This document shows, piece by piece, positions 43,095 to 50,538 of a DNA stretch of 64,000 nucleotides. Below the pieces are notes generated by a model. That model made no database searches, had not been told where the DNA came from, and saw only the letters and a program-made list of their open reading frames with translations. This DNA comes from Streptomyces sp. NBC_00370 (lineage in GTDB: Bacteria > Actinomycetota > Actinomycetes > Streptomycetales > Streptomycetaceae): the NCBI RefSeq assembly GCF_036084755.1, contig NZ_CP107968.1, positions 8,068,001 to 8,132,000 of the forward strand. Direction: 5' to 3'. Both the position numbers and the translations under genes were made by a program. Within the stretch, counting starts at the first letter, position 1, and each line of letters starts with the position of its first letter.

Positions 43095-43545
43095 GGGCTG
43101 TCCTGGCGCCGCGGGGCAGCCCCTCGACCACATCGGCGAGGCGGCGCAGCATGCTGCGGTGCCGGAGCTGGATCAGGGCGTCGACGGCGCCGTTGTGCAG
43201 GGACCCGCCGGGGCCGGTCAGCGGGTGCTCGTCCACGACGACCAGGGTGTCCTCGCCCCAGGGGTTGATCTCGACGGCGATACGGGCGGTGCCGAGCGGT
43301 CCTGAGAAGGCTTCCAGTTCGAGCCGCTGGGGCGGTTCGTGGCGGCGTACCACGGTGTGGCCGCTCGCCTGCCACGGGCCGAGCCGTACCAGATACTCGA
43401 TCTTCGAGCCGAGGGCGGGCCAAGCGTCGTCCACCGGGTGGGACTTGTAGGTGCCCACCACCCAGTCCGCGTAGCGCGAGCCGTCCGCGAGCACGGCCCA
43501 CACATCGGCCGGAGGCCGTTTGATCAACTGGTGCCGGACAGCCAT
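43087..43545 (-). CDS. SRPBCC (START/Bet v1-like) family protein
   Basis: This is a 152-residue polyketide-cyclase/dehydrase-like SRPBCC protein, a hydrophobic-ligand-binding fold. The N-terminal marks are HQLIKRPPADVWAVLADG and YADWVVGT, and the middle has a beta-rich stretch with WGEDTLVVVDEHPL. ATG 43545 follows GGAGGA. It is the first gene of an operon with the FAD oxidoreductase and the SpoIIE-type phosphatase. A natural reading is that it binds or delivers the lipophilic substrate of the oxidoreductase; this is inference. Catalytic residues cannot be assigned. The 162-base gap upstream to the cyclophilin gene has no clear signal beyond promoters. Confidence 0.85.
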   Translation of the reverse strand: MAVRHQLIKRPPADVWAVLADGSRYADWVVGTYKSHPVDDAWPALGSKIEYLVRLGPWQASGHTVVRRHEPPQRLELEAFSGPLGTARIAVEINPWGEDTLVVVDEHPLTGPGGSLHNGAVDALIQLRHRSMLRRLADVVEGLPRGARTAHA

Positions 43546-43707
43546 GGGTCCTCCGGGGTGTGTCGACCGGAACGGAAAAGGGCTCCCCCGAGTCAGCGTA
43601 GGTCAGGACCCGGTTCCCGGCCTGTCGGCCCGGCGGCGGGGGCCGCGGACACGCGGTGAACGACCCTGCGCGGTCAACGGCTGTCCCAGGATGGCAGGAT
43701 TGCGAGC

Positions 43708-44199
43708 ATGACCAGCAATGTTTATTTCGACATCAGCATCAACGACGAGCCCTCCGGGCGGATCGTCTTCCAGCTGTTCGACGACGTGGTGCCGAAGACG
43801 ACGGCGAACTTCCGCGCGTTGGCCACGGGCGAGCAGGGATTCGGCTACGCGGGCTCGTCCTTCCACCGGATCATCCCCGAGTTCATGCTGCAGGGCGGCG
43901 ACTTCACCGCAGGGAACGGCACCGGCGGCAAGAGCATCTACGGGCAGAAGTTCCCGGACGAGAACTTCCAGCTCAAGCACGACAGGCCGTTCCTGCTGTC
44001 GATGGCCAACAGCGGCCCGGACTCCAACGGCTCGCAGTTCTTCGTCACAACCGTGGTGACGAGCTGGCTGGACGGCAAGCACGTCGTCTTCGGCGAGGCC
44101 GTCGAGGGCCAGGACCTGATCCGCAAGATCGAGGCGCTCGGCACCCGCTCGGGCGCCCCCAAGGCCAAGGTCACGATCACCGCGTCCGGCACGGTCTGA
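43708..44199 (+). CDS. Cyclophilin-type peptidyl-prolyl cis-trans isomerase
   Basis: This is a 163-residue cytosolic cyclophilin with no signal peptide or membrane helix. It shows the catalytic Arg in FHRIIPEFMLQGGDF, the QFF motif in NGSQFFV and the conserved LDGKHVVFG segment with the tryptophan-like drug-site replaced in part (TSWLDGKHV keeps Trp). It catalyses proline isomerisation during protein folding. ATG 43708 is chosen as the family start; the sequence before it (GGCAGGATTGCGAGC) has weak ribosome-site character and could include a -10 box, so a near-leaderless transcript is possible. It stands alone. Confidence 0.95.
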   Translation: MTSNVYFDISINDEPSGRIVFQLFDDVVPKTTANFRALATGEQGFGYAGSSFHRIIPEFMLQGGDFTAGNGTGGKSIYGQKFPDENFQLKHDRPFLLSMANSGPDSNGSQFFVTTVVTSWLDGKHVVFGEAVEGQDLIRKIEALGTRSGAPKAKVTITASGTV

Positions 44200-44251
44200 C
44201 CGGTACGTACCGCACCCCGCCCGGGGCGGACCGCCCGGCCGCGGACCCTGT

Positions 44252-44707
44252 CTAGGCAGTGTCGGCGGACCGGCCGAAGCCGTCCTGGGCGTGCGGTGCC
44301 GGATATCCCGGCGGGGAGAAGCAGGCCGTGACGGTTTTGCCGTCGCTCTGCGCGTGCGTCTCCCAGCTGTCGGCGAGCGCGTCGATGATGGTGAGCCCCC
44401 GCCCCGACGTGGCCAGCTCCTCGGACGACCGGGGCGCGGGCACCGCGTCACCCGAGTCGTGCACGCTCACATGCAGACAGGTGTTGTCCCAGGCCAGGAT
44501 CAGCTGCGCGGTGCTCCGTGCGTGCACATGCGCGTTCGTGATCAGCTCCGAGACGGTGAGCAGCACGTCGTCCACCGTGTCGGGCGCTTCCGCGGTCCAC
44601 GGCAGCGAGTCGAGGTGCGCGCGCGCCCAGTTACGGCCCGCCTGCACCCCTCCCGAGATGGGGAAGGACTGCGCCCACCCCACTGCCTTCATCGACATGT
44701 CGCCCAC
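44252..44707 (-). CDS. Histidine-kinase-like ATPase-fold regulator (anti-sigma/RsbW type)
   Basis: This is a 151-residue protein with an HATPase_c_2 domain. The N-box is LTVSELITNAHVHA, the G1-type motif is VHDSGDAVP and the G2-type motif is GRGLTIIDALAD. It lacks a dimerisation/His-phosphotransfer domain, so it is not a true sensor kinase; stand-alone copies are abundant in Streptomyces and often bind or phosphorylate anti-sigma antagonists. GTG 44707 is chosen because GGAGGAG lies five to six bases upstream, while the inner ATG at 44698 would be too far from it. The partner protein is not known; the SpoIIE phosphatase at 40324 is a candidate on proximity alone. Confidence 0.88.
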   Translation of the reverse strand: MGDMSMKAVGWAQSFPISGGVQAGRNWARAHLDSLPWTAEAPDTVDDVLLTVSELITNAHVHARSTAQLILAWDNTCLHVSVHDSGDAVPAPRSSEELATSGRGLTIIDALADSWETHAQSDGKTVTACFSPPGYPAPHAQDGFGRSADTA

Positions 44708-44832
44708 CGTGCTCCTCCTCGATCCGCTGCACCGGTTCGTCGTCTACCCCCGGATAACGGGGCGAGTCGGCCGGCCGGGCGCGGGTATCACCGAGCGGAA
44801 ACCCGCAGCGCCCTGATCGCGGCGCTCGCCGT

Positions 44833-45603
44833 TCAGCCGCCGGTGTCGGTGGCCGTGTGAACGGCGTCGCCCGCCCGCAGCAGGCGCAGAAAGGCCTTGA
44901 TGCCGGTGATGATCTCCTCGTTGTCCGTCAGCCGGTTCACCGTGGCCTCGAACTCCCGCCCCAGCAGCACGATCTTCCGGTCGGCCTCGTCGGCGCGCGC
45001 GTATACGGAGGCACCCAACGCATCGACGGAGCGCCGCAGTTCGGCGAGCGCGAGGTACTGCTCCTCGGCCTTGTCCTCCAGGACCTTCATCCCGCTCTCC
45101 GTCCGCCCGACCTGCTTGCGCAGTTCCAGCACGTCGTCGCGGGGATACGTGACGTCCGTCAGCAGCGTGCGCAGCCGCCCGCGCAGTTGGCCGAAGTAGG
45201 CGCCGGCGGGCCGGAAGACCGTGCTCAACAGGCAGAAGCCGGCGAACCAGTAGCCCGTCGCCCCGCCGGTCGCCGCCGTGACCGCGACGACGACACCGGC
45301 CGTCAGCACATGTCCCGCCACGGCGGCCCGCAGCATCAGCCGCGCGATCCGGGCGGCCTCGGCGTCGCGCTCGGGCGAGATCTCCAGGCCCTTCTCGCGG
45401 CTCACCCCGATCTCGGCAAGCACCGCATGTGCCCGGAAGTACAGGTTCCACGGGACGGTCAGCAGTACGAGCAGCCACAGCAGACACAGCGCGCCCGCCC
45501 CGGCGGTGAGCAGTGCCGGCAGCGGGGCGCCGGCCGCGTACGCCGCGGCCAGCGCCCCGGCGGTCAGTGCGACCACCAGCAGCGCGCCCAAGAACTTCCC
45601 CAT
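44833..45603 (-). CDS. Membrane protein with C-terminal coiled coil, unknown function
   Basis: This is a 256-residue protein not matched to a named family. Two N-terminal hydrophobic helices (about 4-50) and two more (about 95-135) enclose a cytoplasmic loop with HAVLAEIGVSREKGLEISPERDAEA. The C-terminal 110 residues (about 145-250) are hydrophilic and heptad-like (LRKQVGRTESGMKVLEDKAEEQ), so a coiled coil is likely. ATG 45603 is chosen because GGGGGA precedes it; the longer frame adds an Arg-rich stretch with no ribosome site. Low-confidence function: membrane-anchored scaffold. The neighbours are the ATPase-fold regulator and an enoyl-CoA hydratase gene. Confidence 0.7.
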   Translation of the reverse strand: MGKFLGALLVVALTAGALAAAYAAGAPLPALLTAGAGALCLLWLLVLLTVPWNLYFRAHAVLAEIGVSREKGLEISPERDAEAARIARLMLRAAVAGHVLTAGVVVAVTAATGGATGYWFAGFCLLSTVFRPAGAYFGQLRGRLRTLLTDVTYPRDDVLELRKQVGRTESGMKVLEDKAEEQYLALAELRRSVDALGASVYARADEADRKIVLLGREFEATVNRLTDNEEIITGIKAFLRLLRAGDAVHTATDTGG

Positions 45604-45788
45604 GCCGTCCCCCAGTTCACCGGTCGATACCCCGGCCCTCACCCTGGCGGTACGGCGCGGACGGGGCATGAGTACCGCTACTCAAAACGGAGTCCGACGG
45701 TCAGCCCCACCGCATAGTTACCGTCGGGTAGGGTCGATCGTGTCGGCCCGCCGGCCCAACTCGCCCGGCACACTTCGAAGGAGTAGTC

Positions 45789-46466
45789 ATGCCCACTCTC
45801 GACCGTGTGGACGATGTCTTCGTACTGGATCTCGGAGACACCGAGAACCGCTTCCACCCGGACTGGCTCACCGAGGTCAACGCCCTGCTGGACCAGGTGG
45901 AGAAGGCGGAGGGGCCGCGCGCCCTGGTGACGGCGGCCACCGGCAAGTTCTTCTCCAACGGCCTGGACCTCGACTGGCTGCTCGCGCACGGCGAACAGGC
46001 CGGCGAGTACGTCACCGACGTACAGGAGCTGTTCGTCCGGCTGCTGACCCTGCCGATGGTGACCGTGGCGGCCCTGCAGGGACATACCTTCGCCGCCGGC
46101 GCGATGCTCTCGCTCGCCCACGACTTCCGGGTGATGCGCGCCGACCGGGGCTACTGGTGCCTGCCCGAGGCGGACATCAACATCCCGTTCAGCGTCGGCA
46201 TGTCCGCACTCATCCAGGCCCGGCTGACCCCGCAGACGGCACACGAGTCCATGGTCACCGGCCGCCGCTACGGCGGCGGCGACGCGCTCGCCGCGGGGAT
46301 CGTCGACCGTACGGCGGACGAGGACGCCGTACGCGCGGCGGCCGTCGAGATCGCCCGGAGCCAGACCGCCAAGGACGGCCGCACGCTCGGGACGATCAAG
46401 AACCGTATGTACGCGACCGTCGTCGCGGCGCTGCGGGACAAGGAAACGCCCCTCAGCCTCGGCTGA
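45789..46466 (+). CDS. Enoyl-CoA hydratase/isomerase (crotonase) family protein
   Basis: This is a 225-residue crotonase-fold protein, shorter than the usual 255-260 residues. Core segments are ALVTAATGKFFSNGLDLDW (oxyanion-hole strand, residues about 45-63) and LQGHTFAAGAMLSLAHDFRVM with the second oxyanion glycine region (about 97-117), followed by WCLPEADINIPFSVGM. The usual catalytic Glu pair of enoyl-CoA hydratase is only partly obvious (PEAD region). It likely acts on an acyl-CoA; delta-isomerase activity is a plausible alternative, as in the similar short proteins. ATG 45789 follows GAAGGAG. It is monocistronic, with a hairpin 17 bases behind it. Confidence 0.88.
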   Translation: MPTLDRVDDVFVLDLGDTENRFHPDWLTEVNALLDQVEKAEGPRALVTAATGKFFSNGLDLDWLLAHGEQAGEYVTDVQELFVRLLTLPMVTVAALQGHTFAAGAMLSLAHDFRVMRADRGYWCLPEADINIPFSVGMSALIQARLTPQTAHESMVTGRRYGGGDALAAGIVDRTADEDAVRAAAVEIARSQTAKDGRTLGTIKNRMYATVVAALRDKETPLSLG

Positions 46467-46483
46467 GCGCCGGGCCGCGCCGT

Positions 46484-46504
46484 GGGGCCGTCGGGCACGG
46501 CCCC
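46484..46504. terminator. Terminator hairpin behind the crotonase gene
   Basis: GGGGCCGT (46484-46491) and ACGGCCCC (46497-46504) form an eight-pair stem with a five-base loop. It lies between the convergent crotonase and msrA genes and may stop transcription from either side. Confidence 0.5.
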
Positions 46505-46521
46505 CGGCCCCCGGGCGCCGG

Positions 46522-46559
46522 CCCCTGGCTCAACGGGAAGCCCCTGGCTCAGTGGGAAG
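46522..46559. repeat. 19-bp tandem duplication at the 3' end of msrA
   Basis: CCCCTGGCTCAACGGGAAG (46522-46540) is repeated at 46541-46559 with two changes. The second copy carries the msrA stop codon (46549-46551) and its last codons. A small duplication of the gene end is the simplest reading. Confidence 0.75.
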
Positions 46560-47076
46560 CGGCGCTCGCGTCCTTGCGGCTCGGCAGCTTCCAGTTGGGC
46601 CGGACGAAGTGGCAGGTGTAGCCCTCCGGGTACTTCTCCAGATAGTCCTGGTGCTCCGGCTCGGCTTCCCAGAAGTCACCGACCGGGGCGACCTCGGTCA
46701 CTACCTGCCCCGGCCAGAGCCCGGACGCGTTCACATCGGCGATGGTGTCCTCGGCCACCCGCTTCTGCTCGTCGTTCGTGTAGTAGATGCCGGACCGGTA
46801 ACTCGTCCCGATGTCGCCGCCCTGGCGGTTGAGCGTCGTCGGGTCGTGGATCTGGAAGAAGAACTCCAGCAGGGTGCGGTAGGACGTCAGGGCCGGATCG
46901 AAGATGATCTCGATCGCCTCGGCGTGCGTCCCGTGGTTGCGGTAGGTCGCGTTCGGCACATCGCCACCGGTGTAACCGACCCGGGTGGAGACAACGCCGG
47001 GGTACTTGCGGATCAGGTCTTCCATGCCCCAGAAGCACCCGCCGGCGAGAACCGCGCGCTCGGTCGAATCCGTCAT
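46549..47076 (-). CDS. msrA: Peptide methionine sulfoxide reductase A
   Basis: This is a 175-residue MsrA, which reduces the S-epimer of methionine sulfoxide in proteins and so repairs oxidative damage. The catalytic Cys lies in AGGCFWGMEDL near the N-terminus, and the substrate motifs GYTGGDVPNATY and GTHAEAIEI are present. A second Cys in YTCHFVRPNW near the C-terminus is the expected recycling position. The length is normal for the cytoplasmic form, and there is no signal peptide. ATG 47076 opens the protein correctly. It is monocistronic. The 3' end carries a small tandem duplication (46522-46559). Confidence 0.96.
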   Translation of the reverse strand: MTDSTERAVLAGGCFWGMEDLIRKYPGVVSTRVGYTGGDVPNATYRNHGTHAEAIEIIFDPALTSYRTLLEFFFQIHDPTTLNRQGGDIGTSYRSGIYYTNDEQKRVAEDTIADVNASGLWPGQVVTEVAPVGDFWEAEPEHQDYLEKYPEGYTCHFVRPNWKLPSRKDASAASH

Positions 47077-47157
47077 GTCGTCTCTCCTTACCTCAAGCGT
47101 CGGACAGCGTCCGGCGCACCCTCCAGTATCGCCGATCCGGCCGATAGCCGGAGGCGG

Positions 47158-47895
47158 TCACCCCTGCGCCGTGGGACGGACGACGATCTCGTTCACATCG
47201 ACGTCGGCGGGCTGCTCGACGGCGAAGGCGACGGCGCGCGCGATCGCGTCCGGCGGGATGGCGAACGCCTCCTTCGAGGCCGCCAGCTGGGCGCGTACCT
47301 CGGGGTCGGGCACGGAATCCGTGAAGTCCGTCCTGACGAAGCCGGGGGAGACGACCGACACCCGCACATCGGGCCCCGCCTCCTGGCGCAGCCCGTCGGA
47401 GATCGCCCGGACCGCGACCTTCGTGGCCGAATAGACGGCCTGCTTCGGCACCGTGCGGTACGCGGCCGTGGACGCGGTGTGCACGAACTGCCCGAAGCCC
47501 TGGCCGCGGAAGACCGGCAGCGCGGCGGCGATGCCGTGCAGGACGCCCCTGACATTGACGTCGATCATCGCGTCCCAGTCGTCGACACGCAGGTCGTCCA
47601 GGGCGGAGACCGGCCCGATGCCGGCGTTGCTGACGAGTACGTCGAGTTTCCCGTACCGTTCGCGGGCCAGCGCGACGAGGCCCGCCAGATCGGCGCGGCG
47701 CGTCACGTCCGTGACGGTGTGGGCGGCCTCACCGCCCTCGGCGGCGATACGGGCGGCCAGCGCCGCCAGCCGCTCCGGGCGGCGCGCGCCGAGCACGACC
47801 TTCGCGCCGCGCCGGGCGAGCAGCAGCGCGGTGGCCTCGCCGATGCCGCTGGTGGCGCCGGTGACGGCGATGACCTTGTCCTTGATCTCCGACAT
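47158..47895 (-). CDS. Short-chain dehydrogenase/reductase
   Basis: This is a 245-residue classical SDR. The nucleotide motif TGATSGIGEA is at residues 11-20, NAG follows at about 85-89, and the catalytic YSATK (Tyr-x3-Lys) is near residue 150 with the Ser in TASTAAY. It should reduce a carbonyl or oxidise an alcohol with NAD(P)H; the RRPE after beta-2 (GARRPERL) suggests NADP. ATG 47895 is chosen as the normal family start; the longer frame crosses the operators. The gene is divergent from a TetR gene with two palindromic operators between them, so the TetR protein probably represses it. Confidence 0.93.
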   Translation of the reverse strand: MSEIKDKVIAVTGATSGIGEATALLLARRGAKVVLGARRPERLAALAARIAAEGGEAAHTVTDVTRRADLAGLVALARERYGKLDVLVSNAGIGPVSALDDLRVDDWDAMIDVNVRGVLHGIAAALPVFRGQGFGQFVHTASTAAYRTVPKQAVYSATKVAVRAISDGLRQEAGPDVRVSVVSPGFVRTDFTDSVPDPEVRAQLAASKEAFAIPPDAIARAVAFAVEQPADVDVNEIVVRPTAQG

Positions 47896-47966
47896 GATGT
47901 GGTCCTCTGTGAACAGATTGGTGAACAGGTCCATGAACAGGCCCGCGATACGCGGTAGCCTCGAAG

Positions 47967-47980
47967 CGGACATGTGTCCG
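47967..47980. promoter_or_regulatory. Operator 1 of the SDR/TetR divergent pair
   Basis: CGGACATGTGTCCG is an inverted repeat (six-base arms around TG). It is one of two identical sites between the SDR and TetR starts and lies 72 bases from the SDR start. It should be bound by the neighbouring TetR protein. Confidence 0.75.
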
Positions 47981-47999
47981 GCTACTCCGTGAACCGTAG

Positions 48000-48013
48000 C
48001 GGACATGTGTCCG
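48000..48013. promoter_or_regulatory. Operator 2 of the SDR/TetR divergent pair
   Basis: This is the second copy of CGGACATGTGTCCG, starting 33 bases after the first (about three helical turns, so on the same face). It lies 37 bases before the TetR ATG. Two sites allow autoregulation together with SDR control. Confidence 0.75.
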
Positions 48014-48049
48014 ATTAGCCAGTCGGTGATGTCGTACGGAGGAGAGCCC

Positions 48050-48643
48050 ATGGCCGAGAGGCAGCAGGAGGCGCGCACGCCCCGGTCCGGCCTGCGCGCC
48101 GACGCCGAGCAGAACCGCGCCCGGATCCTGGAGGCCGCGCGCACCGCCCTGGCCACGAGCGGCGATGCGTCGCTCCAGTCCATCGCCAAACTGGCCGGGA
48201 TCGGCCAGGGGACCCTCTACCGGCACTTCCCGAACCGGGAGGCCCTGGTGCTCGCCGTGCACCGCCATGACGTAACCGAACTCGTCGAAGCCGCCCCCGC
48301 GCTGCTCGCCGCGCACCCGCCGGCCGAGGCGCTGCGCCGGTGGTTCGACCGGCTCGCCGCGTACGGGCGGATCAAGCACGGCCTCGCCGGCGCGCTGCAC
48401 ACGGTCACGCGGGCCCAGCTGGCGGGCGAAGGGTACGGACCGGTCGTCGGAGCCATCGCGCTCCTGCTGGACGCCGGCAAGGAAGCGGGGGAGATCCGGC
48501 AGGACGTCGACGCCGAGGAAGTACTGCTGCTGGTCGGCTTCCTGTGGCGGATCGACCTCGACGCCGACTGGGAGGCACGCTCGCGGCACATGCTCGGACT
48601 GGTGATGGACAGCCTGCGCGCCGGCACGGCGTCCGGGGTCTGA
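48050..48643 (+). CDS. TetR-family transcriptional regulator
   Basis: This is a 197-residue TetR protein. An N-terminal helix-turn-helix region begins with AEQNRARILEAARTALATSG and has the recognition block IAKLAGIGQGTLYRHFPNREAL (about residues 40-62). The C-terminal domain (about 75-190) would bind the inducer; a hydrophobic ligand is typical. ATG 48050 is chosen because GGAGGAG lies six to eight bases upstream; the longer frame would begin inside operator 2. It is divergent from the SDR gene, with two CGGACATGTGTCCG operators in the gap. Repression of the SDR and of itself is likely; the ligand is unknown. Confidence 0.93.
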   Translation: MAERQQEARTPRSGLRADAEQNRARILEAARTALATSGDASLQSIAKLAGIGQGTLYRHFPNREALVLAVHRHDVTELVEAAPALLAAHPPAEALRRWFDRLAAYGRIKHGLAGALHTVTRAQLAGEGYGPVVGAIALLLDAGKEAGEIRQDVDAEEVLLLVGFLWRIDLDADWEARSRHMLGLVMDSLRAGTASGV

Positions 48644-48730
48644 ACCGAAGCGTCAGACGGGACCTCACATTTCGCGTACCTCGCGCGTCTTCCCTGTGAC
48701 GGCGAAAACGCAGCAGAGGAGACCGGAACC

Positions 48731-49243
48731 ATGGACACGCGCCACGCGATCGTGGACACCCCGCTCGGCGAGCTGACGGTGGCGGCGTCGGGGGACGCCA
48801 TCGTGGGTCTCTACTTCCCGCACCACTGGTACCTGCCGCCGGAGGGCAGCCTGGGCCCGCTGACCGCCGTCGAGGACGACGCGCTGCTCACGGCCGCCGC
48901 GACCCAGCTGCGCGAGTACCTCGCCGGTGAGCGGTCCTCGTTCGACCTGCCGACGGCGACCGACGGGGAGCCGTTCCAGGAGCGCGTCTGGGCGCTGCTC
49001 CGCGAGATCCCGTACGGCGAGACCGTCACCTACGGCCAGCTCGCCGAGCGACTCGGCGACAAGGCACTCGCCCAGTCGGTGGGACAGGCCGTCGGCCACA
49101 ACCCGCTCTCCATCATCGTGGCCTGCCACCGGGTCGTCGGCAGCAACGGGAAGCTCACCGGGTTCGCCGGCGGACTCAAGCGCAAGCAGTTCCTGCTCGA
49201 ACTCGAAGAACCCGAGACGGCGAAGGCCGCGCGGCTGTTCTGA
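48731..49243 (+). CDS. Methylated-DNA-protein cysteine methyltransferase, variant ACHRV
   Basis: This is a 170-residue Ogt/AGT-family protein that transfers an alkyl group from O6-alkylguanine to its own Cys. The C-terminal DNA-binding helix region is EIPYGETVTYGQLAERLG, and the acceptor Cys lies in VACHRVVGSNG. The usual Pro of PCHRV is Ala here, which may alter activity. ATG 48731 follows GAGGAG. It is the first gene of an apparent operon with an ECF sigma factor (nine bases behind) and a second AGT, so alkylation damage could be linked to sigma-controlled gene expression. The sequence does not show what senses the damage. Confidence 0.9.
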   Translation: MDTRHAIVDTPLGELTVAASGDAIVGLYFPHHWYLPPEGSLGPLTAVEDDALLTAAATQLREYLAGERSSFDLPTATDGEPFQERVWALLREIPYGETVTYGQLAERLGDKALAQSVGQAVGHNPLSIIVACHRVVGSNGKLTGFAGGLKRKQFLLELEEPETAKAARLF

Positions 49244-49252
49244 ACGGACATC

Positions 49253-49741
49253 ATGAAACCCTTTGAACAGGTCGTCACCGAACACGCGGACACGGTGCTC
49301 CGCGTGTGCCGGGCGGTCGTCGGCGTCCACGACGTCGACGACGCCTGGTCGGAGACCTTCCTCGCCGCGATGCGCGCCTACCCGGAGCTGTCGGAGGACG
49401 CGAACGTCGAGGCGTGGCTGGTCACCATCGCCCACCGGAAGGCCGTCGACATCACCCGCGCCCGCGCCCGGCACGCGATCCCCGTGGACGAACTGCCCGA
49501 CCGTCCCTCGACCAGCGGACTGCCTGACGCCGCGGACCCCGACCTGTGGGACGCGGTCAAGGCACTTCCGTCCAAACAGCGGCAGGCGGTCGCCTACCAC
49601 CACTTCGCCGGCCTGCCGTACCGCGACGTCGCCTCCCTCGTCGGAGGCACGCCGGACGCGGTACGCCGCGCCGCTTCGGACGGCATCAAGGCACTGAGAA
49701 CCACCCTCGCCGGCACCCACGCGAAAGGAGTCACCCCATGA
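49253..49741 (+). CDS. ECF-type RNA polymerase sigma factor
   Basis: This is a 162-residue ECF sigma factor. Region 2 covers VVTEHADTVLRVCRAVVGVHDVDDAWSE and the WLVTIAHRKAVDITRARAR stretch (about residues 5-80). Region 4 is LPSKQRQAVAYHHFAGLPYRDVASLVGGTPDAVRR (about 105-145). No anti-sigma gene is adjacent. It lies between two alkylguanine transferase genes, nine bases behind the first and overlapping the second (ATGA), so it probably directs their operon or a wider alkylation-repair set. ECF factors joined to Ogt genes occur in actinomycetes; the trigger is not known. Confidence 0.88.
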   Translation: MKPFEQVVTEHADTVLRVCRAVVGVHDVDDAWSETFLAAMRAYPELSEDANVEAWLVTIAHRKAVDITRARARHAIPVDELPDRPSTSGLPDAADPDLWDAVKALPSKQRQAVAYHHFAGLPYRDVASLVGGTPDAVRRAASDGIKALRTTLAGTHAKGVTP

Positions 49742-50406
49742 ACGACACCAACGACACCGACGTCACCAACGACACCAACGACGCCAACGGCACACCGGAC
49801 GACGACACCGCGGCCCTGCTCGCCCGCGCCGGCGTCTCCGCGGGCCCGGAGAGGCTGAGCAGACTGCACGGCAAACTCGAAGAGGCGGCGGCACGCGACG
49901 GGATCCTCGACGTCGCCTACACCACCGTCGACACCCCGGTCGGCCCGCTGCTGCTCGCGGCCACCGAGAAGGGCCTGGTCAGGGTCGCCTACGCCGTCGA
50001 GGACCACGACAAGGTCCTCGACACCCTGACCACCCGGCTGAGCCCCCGTGTGCTGCGCGCGCCACGCCGCCTGGACGCGGCGGCCCGCGAACTCGACGAG
50101 TACTTCAACGGCGCGAGGCAGGCCTTCGACCTCCCCCTCGACCTGGCGCTCTCCAAGGGCTTCCGGCAGCTCGTCCAGCGCCACCTCCCTGACATCGCCT
50201 ACGGCCACACCCAGAGCTACGCGGAAGTGGCCCGCCTCGTCGGCAATCCCAAGGCGGTACGGGCGGTCGGCACGGCCTGCGCGACCAACCCGCTCCCCGT
50301 GGTCGTCCCCTGCCACCGCGTACTGCGCAGCGACGGCACACTGGGCGGCTACGCGGGCGGCCCCGACGCCAAGTCCATCCTGCTGAACCTGGAATCGGCG
50401 GCGTAA
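49738..50406 (+). CDS. Methylated-DNA-protein cysteine methyltransferase, canonical PCHRV
   Basis: This is a 222-residue protein with a C-terminal AGT/Ogt domain (about residues 60-215) and the acceptor motif VVPCHRVLRSDG. The N-terminal 40 residues are unusual: a repeated Asn-Asp-Thr run (NDTNDTDVTNDTNDANGT) from an AACGACACC-type DNA repeat, then an Asp-rich linker and the helix AALLARAGVSAG. The ATG 49738 overlaps the sigma-factor stop (ATGA), and the ribosome site AAAGGAG lies in the sigma gene. It repairs O6-alkylguanine in DNA by irreversible transfer to Cys. It is the last gene of the operon. Confidence 0.93.
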   Translation: MNDTNDTDVTNDTNDANGTPDDDTAALLARAGVSAGPERLSRLHGKLEEAAARDGILDVAYTTVDTPVGPLLLAATEKGLVRVAYAVEDHDKVLDTLTTRLSPRVLRAPRRLDAAARELDEYFNGARQAFDLPLDLALSKGFRQLVQRHLPDIAYGHTQSYAEVARLVGNPKAVRAVGTACATNPLPVVVPCHRVLRSDGTLGGYAGGPDAKSILLNLESAA

Positions 50407-50538
50407 ACGGCGAGGGGATTGGTACGGTCTCTGCCGTGAAGTGATCTCCCGGTGGCGGCGTGCGCCGCCACGGACGGCGCATGAGGCACACCGTCATGTC
50501 CCGCGCCCGCGCGGGCAGTTCCGTCCGGAGACTTCACG

